NCBI GenBank assembly: GCA_030524175.1
Contig: JAUNHC010000037.1
Span: forward strand, 1-53,952
Length of the DNA stretch: 53,952 nucleotides
From: Eubacteriales bacterium
Lineage (GTDB): Bacteria > Bacillota > Clostridia > Lachnospirales > Lachnospiraceae
Reading direction: 5' to 3'
The translations under genes and the position numbers were made by a program. Positions 35,320 to 43,315 of the stretch are shown piece by piece (positions within the stretch are counted from its first letter, which is position 1; each line of letters begins with the position of its first letter). The notes beneath the pieces are model-generated. The model did no database searches. It saw nothing but the letters and a program-made list of their open reading frames with translations, and was not told the origin of the DNA.

Positions 35320-36015
35320 ATGATGAAATCTTTAGTAACCGCCGACGGCGGTCTCACTACTGCAGGCTATGCAGTATCTGTCATCGCAGTACTTCTGCTC
35401 ATAGCAGCCGTTGTATTTCTTTGCAGAAAAAACAGTTCCAATGTTAAAATGACAACACAGCAGCTTGTTACCTGTGCCGCAGCACTGGCACTTGCATTTA
35501 TCGCGTCCTATATCAGGATATTCAAACTGCCCTTCGGCGGTTCTGTCACCTTATTCAGTATGCTTTTTATAGCACTGATCGGATATTGGTACGGACCTAA
35601 GGTGGGTATCATCACCGGACTGGTATACGGAATCCTTCAGTTTTTGCAGGAGCCATATGTGCTGTCACTGTTCCAGGTATGCTGCGATTATATATTCGCA
35701 TTCGGTGCCATGGGATTATCCGGCCTCTTCTCCAAATCAAAGAAGCACGGACTTCTCAAGGCTTATATCATTGCAATCTTAGCCCGGGGAGCTTTCCACG
35801 CTCTGGGAGGTTATCTGTACTGGATGGACTATATGCCCGAGAATTTCCCGCAGTCTCTGGCAGCGCTTTATCCTATTATTTATAACTATGGCTACATACT
35901 TCTGGAAGGTGTTCTCACTGTCATCGTGATTTCTATCCCGGCCGTATCAAAGGCCCTGACTCAAATCCGGACAGTAACCACCCCCGCAGGCAAACTAAGC
36001 CCTGCCTCAAAATAG
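35320..36015 (+). CDS. thiT: ECF-type thiamine transporter substrate-binding protein ThiT
   Basis: This protein of about 231 residues has six membrane segments and the ThiT motifs FGGSVTLFSMLFIALIGYWY, LQFLQEPY and YWMDYMPENFPQS. It binds thiamine and works with the shared ECF energizing module encoded elsewhere. An N-terminal extra helix precedes the core. ATG 35320 is 9 nt after AAGGAGG; ATGs at 35314 and 35323 are alternatives. The TPP riboswitch immediately upstream confirms thiamine as the ligand. Confidence 0.93.
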   Translation: MMKSLVTADGGLTTAGYAVSVIAVLLLIAAVVFLCRKNSSNVKMTTQQLVTCAAALALAFIASYIRIFKLPFGGSVTLFSMLFIALIGYWYGPKVGIITGLVYGILQFLQEPYVLSLFQVCCDYIFAFGAMGLSGLFSKSKKHGLLKAYIIAILARGAFHALGGYLYWMDYMPENFPQSLAALYPIIYNYGYILLEGVLTVIVISIPAVSKALTQIRTVTTPAGKLSPASK

Positions 36016-36036
36016 CCTCTCAAATATCTCTCTTTT

Positions 36037-36072
36037 ACAGCCTCCGGTACCCTTGCCGGAGGCTGTATTAAT
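36037..36072 (+). terminator. terminator after thiT
   Basis: An 11-bp stem, ACAGCCTCCGG with CCGGAGGCTGT (36037-36066), is followed by ATTAATTT. Confidence 0.8.
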
Positions 36073-36089
36073 TTGCTGTTTACGATAAC

Positions 36090-36118
36090 TTGCATTCTTT
36101 CTCATATTGTTCTATAAT
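36090..36118 (+). promoter_or_regulatory. promoter of the MATE gene
   Basis: TTGCAT (36090-36095) and a perfect TATAAT (36113-36118) have 17-nt spacing. Confidence 0.85.
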
Positions 36119-36171
36119 GAACTATATAATTACCTGCACCTGTGTGCGGGTTCTATTTAATATTAAAAGTC

Positions 36172-36187
36172 CCGGGCAATTGCCCGG
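36172..36187 (+). promoter_or_regulatory. 16-bp perfect palindrome in the MATE leader
   Basis: CCGGGCAATTGCCCGG lies 17 nt before the start codon and ends next to the ribosome site AAGGAG. It may be an operator for a dimeric repressor or an RNA hairpin that limits translation. Confidence 0.55.
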
Positions 36188-36204
36188 AAGTAAGGAGTAA
36201 ACTT

Positions 36205-37575
36205 ATGGAACAGTCACGCAACGAACAGCTAGGTACCATGCCTATCCCAAAACTTATGGTCAGTCTTGCCATCCCCGCAGTCATCGCCCAGCTTATCAAT
36301 GTTTTGTACAACATTGTTGACCGCATGTACATAGGACATATTGAAGATATCGGTCATATCGCACTGACGGGAGTGGGACTTACCTTTCCCATACTGATGC
36401 TCATTTCTGCTTTCAGTGCATTTATCGGTGCAGGAGGCGCACCTCTCTCTGCCATTGCCCTTGGGAAAGGAGATAAAGAAAGGGCGGAAAAAATACTGGG
36501 GAACGGAGTAAGCGTCCTTCTTGTCTTCTCCGTTGTCCTTACGATTTTCTTTATGATTTTTAAGCGCCCGCTGCTGTATATGTTCGGGGCCAGCGACCAG
36601 ACTATTGTATATGCTGAAAATTATATTACCATATATCTGATAGGAACTATATTTGTCCAGTTTGCACTGGGCCTGAACATGTTTATATCTTCCCAAGGGC
36701 AGGCAAAGATTGCTATGCTTTCCGTACTCATAGGTGCAGTTACCAATATTATCCTTGACCCTGTGTTCATCTTTGTATTCCACATGAATGTACGTGGTGC
36801 CGCACTTGCCACAATTATCTCTCAGGCCCTTAGTGCAGTATGGGTCGTACGCTTTCTGCTGTCCAAGAAATCTGTTATCCGGATCCGCAAAAAGAACCTG
36901 CGGCCTGATTTTCGGATCATAGGAAGTGTAATGGCTCTTGGAATCTCGCCTTTTATCATGCAGGCAACAGAAAGCGCCATCAATATCGTGTTAAACCGGG
37001 GACTTCAAACCTACGGCGGGGACCTGTATGTGGGAACTATGACGATCCTTCAAAGTGTTATGCAGCTTATTGTAGTGCCTGTCCAGGGCTTTACCCAAGG
37101 TGTGCAGCCTATAATCAGCTACAACTTCGGTGCCCGCAAATTCGACAGGGTAAAAAAGACATACCGTCTGGCCATTGGGTTCACCTTTGTTGTGGCAACG
37201 GTCGCATGTCTCTGCACCGTGTCTTTCCCCACAGTATTTGCCCGTATCTTCACTTCAAACGGAGATCTCATCGCACTCATAGCAAAGGTAATGCCTATTT
37301 TCATGTCAGGTATCTGGATCTTCGGAATACAGATGGGCTGCCAGACTACATTTATGGGACTTGGACAGGCAAAAATCTCCCTGTTCATAGCTTTGCTGCG
37401 AAAGGTTATCCTTTTAATCCCTCTGGCAATTATACTGCCCAGATTTTTCGGAGTTATGGGGATTTATTATGCTGAGCCTGTGTCTGATATCACAGCCGCA
37501 GCTACAGCAGGGATCATTTTCTTATGTGTACGTAAAAAAATCGTATCTGAGGAAGCTCTGGCAAAACTTAACTGA
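36205..37575 (+). CDS. MATE-family efflux transporter
   Basis: This 456-residue protein has twelve hydrophobic segments and the duplicated MATE architecture (IPAVIAQLINVLYNIVDRMY; GISPFIMQATESAINIVLNR). It exports cationic drugs or metabolites with Na+ or H+. ATG 36205 is 7 nt after AAGGAG; the upstream open codons cross the palindrome and have no ribosome site. It stands alone between two terminators, with its own promoter. Confidence 0.92.
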   Translation: MEQSRNEQLGTMPIPKLMVSLAIPAVIAQLINVLYNIVDRMYIGHIEDIGHIALTGVGLTFPILMLISAFSAFIGAGGAPLSAIALGKGDKERAEKILGNGVSVLLVFSVVLTIFFMIFKRPLLYMFGASDQTIVYAENYITIYLIGTIFVQFALGLNMFISSQGQAKIAMLSVLIGAVTNIILDPVFIFVFHMNVRGAALATIISQALSAVWVVRFLLSKKSVIRIRKKNLRPDFRIIGSVMALGISPFIMQATESAINIVLNRGLQTYGGDLYVGTMTILQSVMQLIVVPVQGFTQGVQPIISYNFGARKFDRVKKTYRLAIGFTFVVATVACLCTVSFPTVFARIFTSNGDLIALIAKVMPIFMSGIWIFGIQMGCQTTFMGLGQAKISLFIALLRKVILLIPLAIILPRFFGVMGIYYAEPVSDITAAATAGIIFLCVRKKIVSEEALAKLN

Positions 37576-37586
37576 TATTCACCTGA

Positions 37587-37632
37587 CAGGACCCCCTTCG
37601 CTGCCTTCTCCGCTGCGAAAGGGGTCCTTTTG
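37587..37632. terminator. terminator between MATE and the anti-sigma-type gene
   Basis: GGACCCCCTTCGC (37589-37601) pairs with GCGAAAGGGGTCC (37615-37627) and is followed by TTTTG. It lies between convergent genes. Confidence 0.85.
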
Positions 37633-37640
37633 TATGATAC

Positions 37641-39065
37641 TTAATTTCCCGAGTCTGCCACATCAAGCTGCACAAAGACTTCATCATCTCCGCTGCCCTG
37701 ATGGTAAACAAGGTACAGGTCATCCAGCCATTGTTCCGGTATGGCAAATCCCAGATGCACTGTTTTTTTCTCCCCGGCCTTTAACGAAGTATTGAAAAAA
37801 TGAGAGGTGTTCTTAAACGCAGAGGAATCAAAATAGAAAGGCAAATGGTCAACGCTTAATTCATAGGAATCACAGCCTCTGAGGTTCTCAACCGAGGCTG
37901 ATAATTTATCTTCTTCTCCCAACACTGCCACATATGTTCCGTCTTCCCCTTGAATCAGATTACAGAACTGAGGCTGTACATTCACATCTGCAGCATCCTC
38001 TTCGCCTGTATTTTCAAGCTCCATTGTCACTTCCAGGTATTTTACAGGGTATATGCCCATTTCCTGCTGAACAAGTTTTCCTTGTGCTTCATCCCAGAAC
38101 TTAGCCAGGACTGAATGATCAGGCAGGGAACCATCCTTCCCCAGAAAGCTCTTAATTTCCTGGTATTCCGCAACTGTCCCTTCATTGATCAAAGAAAGAT
38201 CAACTCCCTCCTTCACGGAAGCCTCTGTCACTTTTGCCCGGACCTCCGCCGGCTCCCCTGTATTGGTAAAAGCAAAAATTTCTTTAAAGGAATCCTGCAT
38301 TCCCACTATTTTATCATGAGGTACGGTGAGATCAACAATTTCTGTTTCCATGGCTTCTGCCGCCGGATCATAGGAATATGCCTTAAAAGTACGGTCAGGA
38401 TCCTGCTCCGGTACTTCTGTGATACTTATATTCTCACACACCTTCCAAAGCTCTTCATCCGGTATATCCTTACTTGCATATATTACAACCATATGACCTG
38501 ACTCTTCAAACGCTAAAAATACAATATGGGAATAATCGTATCCTTCCCTGTTCAGAATATATGCCTTGGCATTAGCAAAATCCCTCTGCTCATAACCGCT
38601 CACATCCTGGAAGGTTTCTGTCTTCGTACCGCTGGCATCCAAAATGCTCAGCCCATTGCCTCCGAATTCTCCCTGATAAGAATATTTTCCTTCCTCCCAT
38701 TCCTCGTATCCTTCCGGCAGATATCGGGCCGTAATCTCAATAGGAGGAATATAAGTATCTTCTTTTATATCATTGGAAACTGATGCCTGATACTTGTCCT
38801 TGTCAAAATCCACCTTTGTATTGAGAAGTTTTACTGCTGCATATACACTGCCGGACAGTACAACTGCAAGTGCCACAGAGGCGGCTGCAAAAGCAGGCCT
38901 GTGCAGAGAAAGACGTTTTTTAGCAGTGACACTGTTAAGCAAGCGCTCCTTTTTGTTCCGGTATCTCTCAGAGAAAACATGCTCTGTCTCCTGGTACTCA
39001 CATTGTTCTTCCTGAATGAACTCTCCTAAATTCTCTAAAATCTGATCTATATCCCTTTTTTTCAT
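37641..39065 (-). CDS. membrane-anchored anti-sigma-type protein
   Basis: This 474-residue protein has a cytoplasmic N terminus of about 55 residues, one membrane segment (PAFAAASVALAVVLSGSVYAA, about 58-78) and a large outer domain. The outer part includes DUF4367-like sequence (PPIEITARYLPEGY; FLAFEESGHMVVIYAS), and the last 200 residues look like a separate beta-rich region. The gene overlaps the sigma factor gene upstream, the typical arrangement for an anti-sigma partner. AAGGAG lies 9 nt before the ATG. The signal sensed is unknown. Confidence 0.75.
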   Translation of the reverse strand: MKKRDIDQILENLGEFIQEEQCEYQETEHVFSERYRNKKERLLNSVTAKKRLSLHRPAFAAASVALAVVLSGSVYAAVKLLNTKVDFDKDKYQASVSNDIKEDTYIPPIEITARYLPEGYEEWEEGKYSYQGEFGGNGLSILDASGTKTETFQDVSGYEQRDFANAKAYILNREGYDYSHIVFLAFEESGHMVVIYASKDIPDEELWKVCENISITEVPEQDPDRTFKAYSYDPAAEAMETEIVDLTVPHDKIVGMQDSFKEIFAFTNTGEPAEVRAKVTEASVKEGVDLSLINEGTVAEYQEIKSFLGKDGSLPDHSVLAKFWDEAQGKLVQQEMGIYPVKYLEVTMELENTGEEDAADVNVQPQFCNLIQGEDGTYVAVLGEEDKLSASVENLRGCDSYELSVDHLPFYFDSSAFKNTSHFFNTSLKAGEKKTVHLGFAIPEQWLDDLYLVYHQGSGDDEVFVQLDVADSGN

Positions 39066-39591
39066 CTATCTCAGCTCCTTTTATCTCACGAATCTGTTTC
39101 CTGGCACGCTCCAGCCGCTTATTCACAACATCCTCGGACACACCTAAAATCTCTCCTGTCTCCTTAGCCGTAAATCCGTAAAAGCAGCGAAGCCTGATCA
39201 CCTCAAAAAATGATTCCTGCAGTCCGCATAAAAGACCGCTTAAATATTCCCTGTCCTCCGCAGCCTGTATAGGAAAAACAGCTGCGTTTTTATCCTCCAG
39301 ATATTCCTGGGACACAATATGCTCTGATTCCCGGTGGTTTCTGCGGTACTGGTCAATTGCCGTTGTCCTGAGTATCCGCATTACCAGCATTTTCGCCGTA
39401 TCCTCTTGTGCACTGTCAATTTCGGGCAAATATTTGATCAACTTTACGAAGGCATCGTGTACTGCATCCTCAGCCTGCTCACTGTGATGAAGGATAGAAA
39501 AAGCCGCCGCGTACATTTTCTGCTCATATAACTCATAAAGTTCTTCTAATAACCGGCGTTCTTTTTCTTCCGCCTTTCTCTTCAGAAACAA
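38998..39591 (-). CDS. ECF-type RNA polymerase sigma factor
   Basis: This protein of about 197 residues has sigma region 2 (LYELYEQKMYAAAFSILHHS, then QAEDAVHDAFVKLIKYL) and region 4 with a helix-turn-helix (FTAKETGEILGVSEDVVNKR). The likely start is TTG 39591, 8 nt after AGAGAGG; the open frame extends to 39735 without another ribosome site. Its 3' end overlaps the anti-sigma gene by 68 nt in another frame. It directs polymerase to a small regulon, probably including its own operon. Confidence 0.85.
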   Translation of the reverse strand: MFLKRKAEEKERRLLEELYELYEQKMYAAAFSILHHSEQAEDAVHDAFVKLIKYLPEIDSAQEDTAKMLVMRILRTTAIDQYRRNHRESEHIVSQEYLEDKNAAVFPIQAAEDREYLSGLLCGLQESFFEVIRLRCFYGFTAKETGEILGVSEDVVNKRLERARKQIREIKGAEIDEKKGYRSDFREFRRVHSGRTM

Positions 39592-39736
39592 TATCTTCAC
39601 CTCTCTTTCTTTTTGAGCTGCTCTTAATAAATATAACGCTGGGACAAGACGATTCCTGACCTGATAAATGATTTTTTTAAATAAAAGAAAATCCCCGGGA
39701 ATCTGAAACATAACTGCAATTCCCAAAATCTCCAAG

Positions 39737-39790
39737 TTAAAAGAGGCTGCTGCTCCATGATCATTTCACCGGTGCAACAACCTCTTCGTT
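39737..39790 (-). terminator. terminator after the MotB-like gene
   Basis: On the minus strand AAGAGGTTGTTGC pairs with GCAGCAGCCTCTT and is followed by TTAACTT. The T-run is modest. It ends the two-gene MotAB-like unit. Confidence 0.65.
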
Positions 39791-39847
39791 TTGTTTTCTT
39801 ATAAATTGAGGAACCAATAGGATTCCGCAGTTCTCTCCGCTGCCTGC

Positions 39848-40825
39848 TTAATTCTCGTTTTTCTTCTCATTCTGCTGGGTTTCTGTGTCAGAGCTGCTCA
39901 TAATCTTATTCAGCTCATCGATCATCTCGTCATCCTTCAGACGGAATTTAACTTCCACACGGCGTGATGCATCTTTATCCACATTTCCGTTCTCATCCAG
40001 AATAGGATTGGCCATGGAATGGCCGTTCACTGTAAGATAATCCTCCAGGTCAGCCACCTGACTGTCATTAAGGAAATCATACTGGATATCCAGAAGGTAC
40101 TGTGCCACTGCCAGGGAACGCTGCTGTGAAAGTTCCAGGTTGTAGCTGTAATCACCGTCTGTATCTGTATAACCGTCAATGATGATCTCTGCCAGATAAG
40201 GCTTATGGGCCTCTTCCAGAAGAACCTTGCAGTAAATAGGAAGAATATTCTTTAATGCCTGCTCACCTTCCTTGGTGAGATCTGCCTCGTCATAATCGAA
40301 CATAACATTGGCATCCAGGGTCAAGGCTCCTGTCTGAGAATCAATATCAACCGTAACATTGTTCTTGGCAAATTCCTGCTTCAGTGATTCTACCACTTCC
40401 GCCTTAACGCCGATAATATTGTCGATTTTTGCCTGCTGGTCAGCCAGAAGTGCTGTCTTTTCATCCAGAGCTGTCTTCTGTGCATTTAAGGTAGACTCCT
40501 GGTCCTTCAGCTTGGCGGCAAGCTCCGCAAGAAGCTGCTGCTGCTCTGCCAGCTTTTCATCCTGTGTTTTTAACTGTTCATCCTGATTCTTAAGCTGGCC
40601 TTCCTTTTCCTCCAGAGCATTCTGCTTGGCCAGGATTTCCAGGGTATATTCCTCCTGAAGGGCGATTTTCTCATCCCGTTCCTTGATACTGGCATCATAG
40701 CTTTTCTGAGCCTGGAAAAGTGTCACGCACATGATCAGTACGAAAAGAAGCAGAACGCCCGCCATCATGTCGGAATAAGAACGCCAGACATTGAATCCGC
40801 TGTTCTCTGATTTCTTTTTGCGCAT
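39848..40825 (-). CDS. MotB/OmpA-like protein of a stand-alone motor module (ZorB-like)
   Basis: This 325-residue protein has one membrane helix near residues 17-38 (SYSDMMAGVLLLFVLIM) with the Asp expected to bind the driving ion. Residues 45-150 form a Gln/Lys/Glu-rich coiled coil. Residues about 170-300 are an OmpA-like peptidoglycan-binding domain (DGYTDTDGDYSYNLELSQQR). It resembles ZorB and MotB, but the long outside coiled coil is atypical. It lies 12 nt after the MotA-like gene. No flagellar genes are nearby. Confidence 0.82.
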   Translation of the reverse strand: MRKKKSENSGFNVWRSYSDMMAGVLLLFVLIMCVTLFQAQKSYDASIKERDEKIALQEEYTLEILAKQNALEEKEGQLKNQDEQLKTQDEKLAEQQQLLAELAAKLKDQESTLNAQKTALDEKTALLADQQAKIDNIIGVKAEVVESLKQEFAKNNVTVDIDSQTGALTLDANVMFDYDEADLTKEGEQALKNILPIYCKVLLEEAHKPYLAEIIIDGYTDTDGDYSYNLELSQQRSLAVAQYLLDIQYDFLNDSQVADLEDYLTVNGHSMANPILDENGNVDKDASRRVEVKFRLKDDEMIDELNKIMSSSDTETQQNEKKNEN

Positions 40826-40837
40826 GTTTCTCTCCTT

Positions 40838-42490
40838 TTATCTGAATAAGCTGAATTTCCCTTTCTGTGCCGCTTTTGAAAGCTCCCTGATATTCTTCGC
40901 CATATCCTCAAGAAGGGCTTCCTGGCGTTCTCCCTGAGCCTCCAGCACATCCTGTACCTTTTCCAGGGATTCTTTATTTGCATTCTGGGCAGCAACACTT
41001 GTAAGGTGTCCTCCCATAAGATAGATATCCTTGTTCTCCTTGGCAACAGTAATATCTGCCAGAAGTCTTCTCACCTGATCCATTGTCTTATAAGCAAGCT
41101 TCTGGTATTCCACAAACTCCTGCATCTTCAAATCGAAATCTTCTACGATATGCTTGTTTGCTTTCAGTAGATCTCCGCTTAACTGACTGGAGGCAGCCGC
41201 TTTCTCCATACCCTGTGCTGCAGTCTCCACATATTTCTGCATGGTCTGGTTACAAGCCACCCAGAATTTAGCAGACGTTTTCTCTGCCTCTTTCAGATAA
41301 TCACTGAGATGCTGGTAATCCACCTGCTGCATCTTCTGGATCTCCTGATTCTCCTGTACGATCCTGTTGGCAGTGGACATATAACGGCCCTGCATATTGC
41401 CAAGCTCTGTGAGAAGGCTCTTCATAGCCTTTTCCTGATTGATATAGGAATCACCCAACTGCTGGCTCATAGTCTGGAACAAGGTACTGGTGTAATCCGC
41501 ATTGTCCTTCTGAGCCTTTTTCAACTGCTCCAGGGCAGTATTGAAATCCTTAAACTGCATATTAAAGGAACCGTGCATCTCCTCCATGAAAGCATCCAGG
41601 ATCTCCTTCACTGCATCCTGCTGGCATCTGGTCACAGAAGCCACCAGCATATCAAGAGAATCGTTCATCTTCTTAAAGGTAGGCGTGATCACCTTCTCAA
41701 AGCTGTCCGCCATCTGAACGGAAAACTGTTCTGCCATCTGTTTCATTGCCCTTGTCTGAAGCTTCTGGCTTGCCACAAGAAGATTCCTTGACTCGTTCTC
41801 CGCTGTGGGAAGTACATAAGCATGAAACTTCTCCAAAAACGCCTGGAGATGCTCTGTCATGGCAGAATACTCACTCTTCATCCCATAGGTATAGACGATG
41901 GACAAAGAAATACCGTAAATGGAGGTAAGGAATGCCACCTTGATACCATCCACCAGTGCGGCAACTGAATTAGTCATAGCTGCGTAATCATTGGGCGAAA
42001 AATTCTTAAGGCCCCACACAAGCCCCACAAAGGTACCTAAAATACCAAGGCTTGTAAGAATATCCGGCACCATTTCCAATAATCTTTTATGTATGTGAAG
42101 ATCAATCTCTTCCTCGTTGATGTATTCTTCCACATCTCCGATGCCTTCCTGGCTTTTATTGATGCTGCTTGTAAAATTATCCATCTTTTTATCCAGGTAA
42201 TGGTGGTTGAAAATGTCATCAAGGTATGATAAATCCTTGGTGTCAGCCTTCCCCGGAGTTTTAAAAATGCTGCTCAGTTCATCTGTGGCATGGCCGAAGG
42301 CGTTGGAAAGGTTGTTCATTTTAAACATCCCCCCGAACATTCCTGCCAGATAAATGACAACCATTATGCCAAGAAATACAAAATTATAAATCATGACACT
42401 CATGGCGCCCTGTCCTACGTAAATGGTCATTCCCGCCGCAGCTGCGAGAACAACAATAAACAGAATTACATTAGTAATCTTTTTTCCCAT
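40838..42490 (-). CDS. MotA/TolQ/ExbB-like protein with long cytoplasmic tail (ZorA-like)
   Basis: This 550-residue protein has two N-terminal membrane segments (about 4-22 and 33-55). A second pair carries the stator motif PDILTSLGILGTFVGLVWGL (near 145) and VAFLTSIYGISLSIVYTYGM (near 185). The remaining 330 residues are a helical, coiled-coil tail rich in Gln, Met and Lys. This matches the layout of Zorya ZorA, a proton-driven stator with a long tail. GGAGG lies 6 nt before ATG 42490. No ZorC/D/E-type effector is adjacent, so antiphage function is not shown. Confidence 0.82.
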   Translation of the reverse strand: MGKKITNVILFIVVLAAAAGMTIYVGQGAMSVMIYNFVFLGIMVVIYLAGMFGGMFKMNNLSNAFGHATDELSSIFKTPGKADTKDLSYLDDIFNHHYLDKKMDNFTSSINKSQEGIGDVEEYINEEEIDLHIHKRLLEMVPDILTSLGILGTFVGLVWGLKNFSPNDYAAMTNSVAALVDGIKVAFLTSIYGISLSIVYTYGMKSEYSAMTEHLQAFLEKFHAYVLPTAENESRNLLVASQKLQTRAMKQMAEQFSVQMADSFEKVITPTFKKMNDSLDMLVASVTRCQQDAVKEILDAFMEEMHGSFNMQFKDFNTALEQLKKAQKDNADYTSTLFQTMSQQLGDSYINQEKAMKSLLTELGNMQGRYMSTANRIVQENQEIQKMQQVDYQHLSDYLKEAEKTSAKFWVACNQTMQKYVETAAQGMEKAAASSQLSGDLLKANKHIVEDFDLKMQEFVEYQKLAYKTMDQVRRLLADITVAKENKDIYLMGGHLTSVAAQNANKESLEKVQDVLEAQGERQEALLEDMAKNIRELSKAAQKGKFSLFR

Positions 42491-42604
42491 AGTATGCCTC
42501 CCCATTGATGGTTTCTTCTGAAATATAATACACAATTACTCGTTTTTATTCATGATATCACAACCTTCATCCAAGGACAAGGTGAAATCACCATTTGCCC
42601 TCAA

Positions 42605-42640
42605 ACAAAAGAAAAAAGAATGGCCTTCCCCATTCTTTTC
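42605..42640 (-). terminator. terminator of the pheST-phosphatase operon
   Basis: On the minus strand AAGAATGG pairs with CCATTCTT (42617-42637) around a 5-nt loop and is followed by TTTTCTTTTG. It isolates this operon from the MotAB-like pair downstream. Confidence 0.88.
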
Positions 42641-42703
42641 CTCTTTTTCAGGCATGTATCTGCCTCTGCCCGGGTGCCGCCACTCCGGGAAAAGACAATA
42701 TAT

Positions 42704-43315
42704 TTATCCTGTATATACCTTATCTTCCGCCAGAAATCTGGCTTCTCCGTCTATGACTTCCGCAATGTTCACACTGCAGTTAGGCGGCACATTACCATGC
42801 CAGAAATTTTCCGGTTCCCGGTAGATGTTCTGCTGGAGAGCACGCATGGCACATCCATGGGTGGAAATGAGGATCGTCTTGTCCTGAAGGTCCGGGTCAT
42901 GGATTTTTTCCTCCCAGAAATCTCTGGTACGGTCCAGAATGTCCCGGATATCCTCCCCATTTTCAGGCCTTTGATAGCAAATGGGATTTTTAAAAAATAC
43001 ATCCATCTCTTTGCTGATCACGTTTCCCTCCTGGTCCTTAAACTGTGTGCCCTCAAGCACACCAAAATTAATTTCCTGGATCCTTTCATCAGGAATCACC
43101 GGAATGCCCCTGTCTCCCACAATGCACTCTGCTGTCTGTCTTGCCCGGAGCAGCGGACTTGTAAAACAAAGGTCAAAAGATATATTCTTAAGGGCCTGCC
43201 CTGTGAGCCGTGCAAGGCGGATTCCCTCTTCAGCCAGAGGGATATCCATAGCGCCTTGTACCTTTTTCAGCCGGTTCCATTCTGTTACACCGTGCCTTAT
43301 CATATATAGCAGCAT
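42704..43315 (-). CDS. histidine phosphatase (phosphoglycerate mutase-like) family protein
   Basis: This 203-residue protein has the RHG catalytic motif at residues 7-9 (MIRHGVTEWN) and the second His in LISTHGCAM. Members include cofactor-dependent phosphoglycerate mutase, alpha-ribazole phosphatase and broad phosphatases. The short length favours a phosphatase over a mutase. Its start overlaps the pheT stop (TGATG), so it is translationally coupled to pheT; the reason for the pairing is unclear. Confidence 0.88.
   Translation of the reverse strand: MLLYMIRHGVTEWNRLKKVQGAMDIPLAEEGIRLARLTGQALKNISFDLCFTSPLLRARQTAECIVGDRGIPVIPDERIQEINFGVLEGTQFKDQEGNVISKEMDVFFKNPICYQRPENGEDIRDILDRTRDFWEEKIHDPDLQDKTILISTHGCAMRALQQNIYREPENFWHGNVPPNCSVNIAEVIDGEARFLAEDKVYTG

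Noticed and set aside
39848-42490. Complete Zorya antiphage system
   Set aside because: Only ZorA- and ZorB-like genes are present. Flanking genes are pheST-phosphatase and a sigma/anti-sigma pair; no ZorC, ZorD or ZorE is seen.
42704-43315. Glycolytic phosphoglycerate mutase
   Set aside because: The protein is shorter than typical GpmA and lacks enough family-specific sequence to exclude a general phosphatase; only the superfamily is supported.
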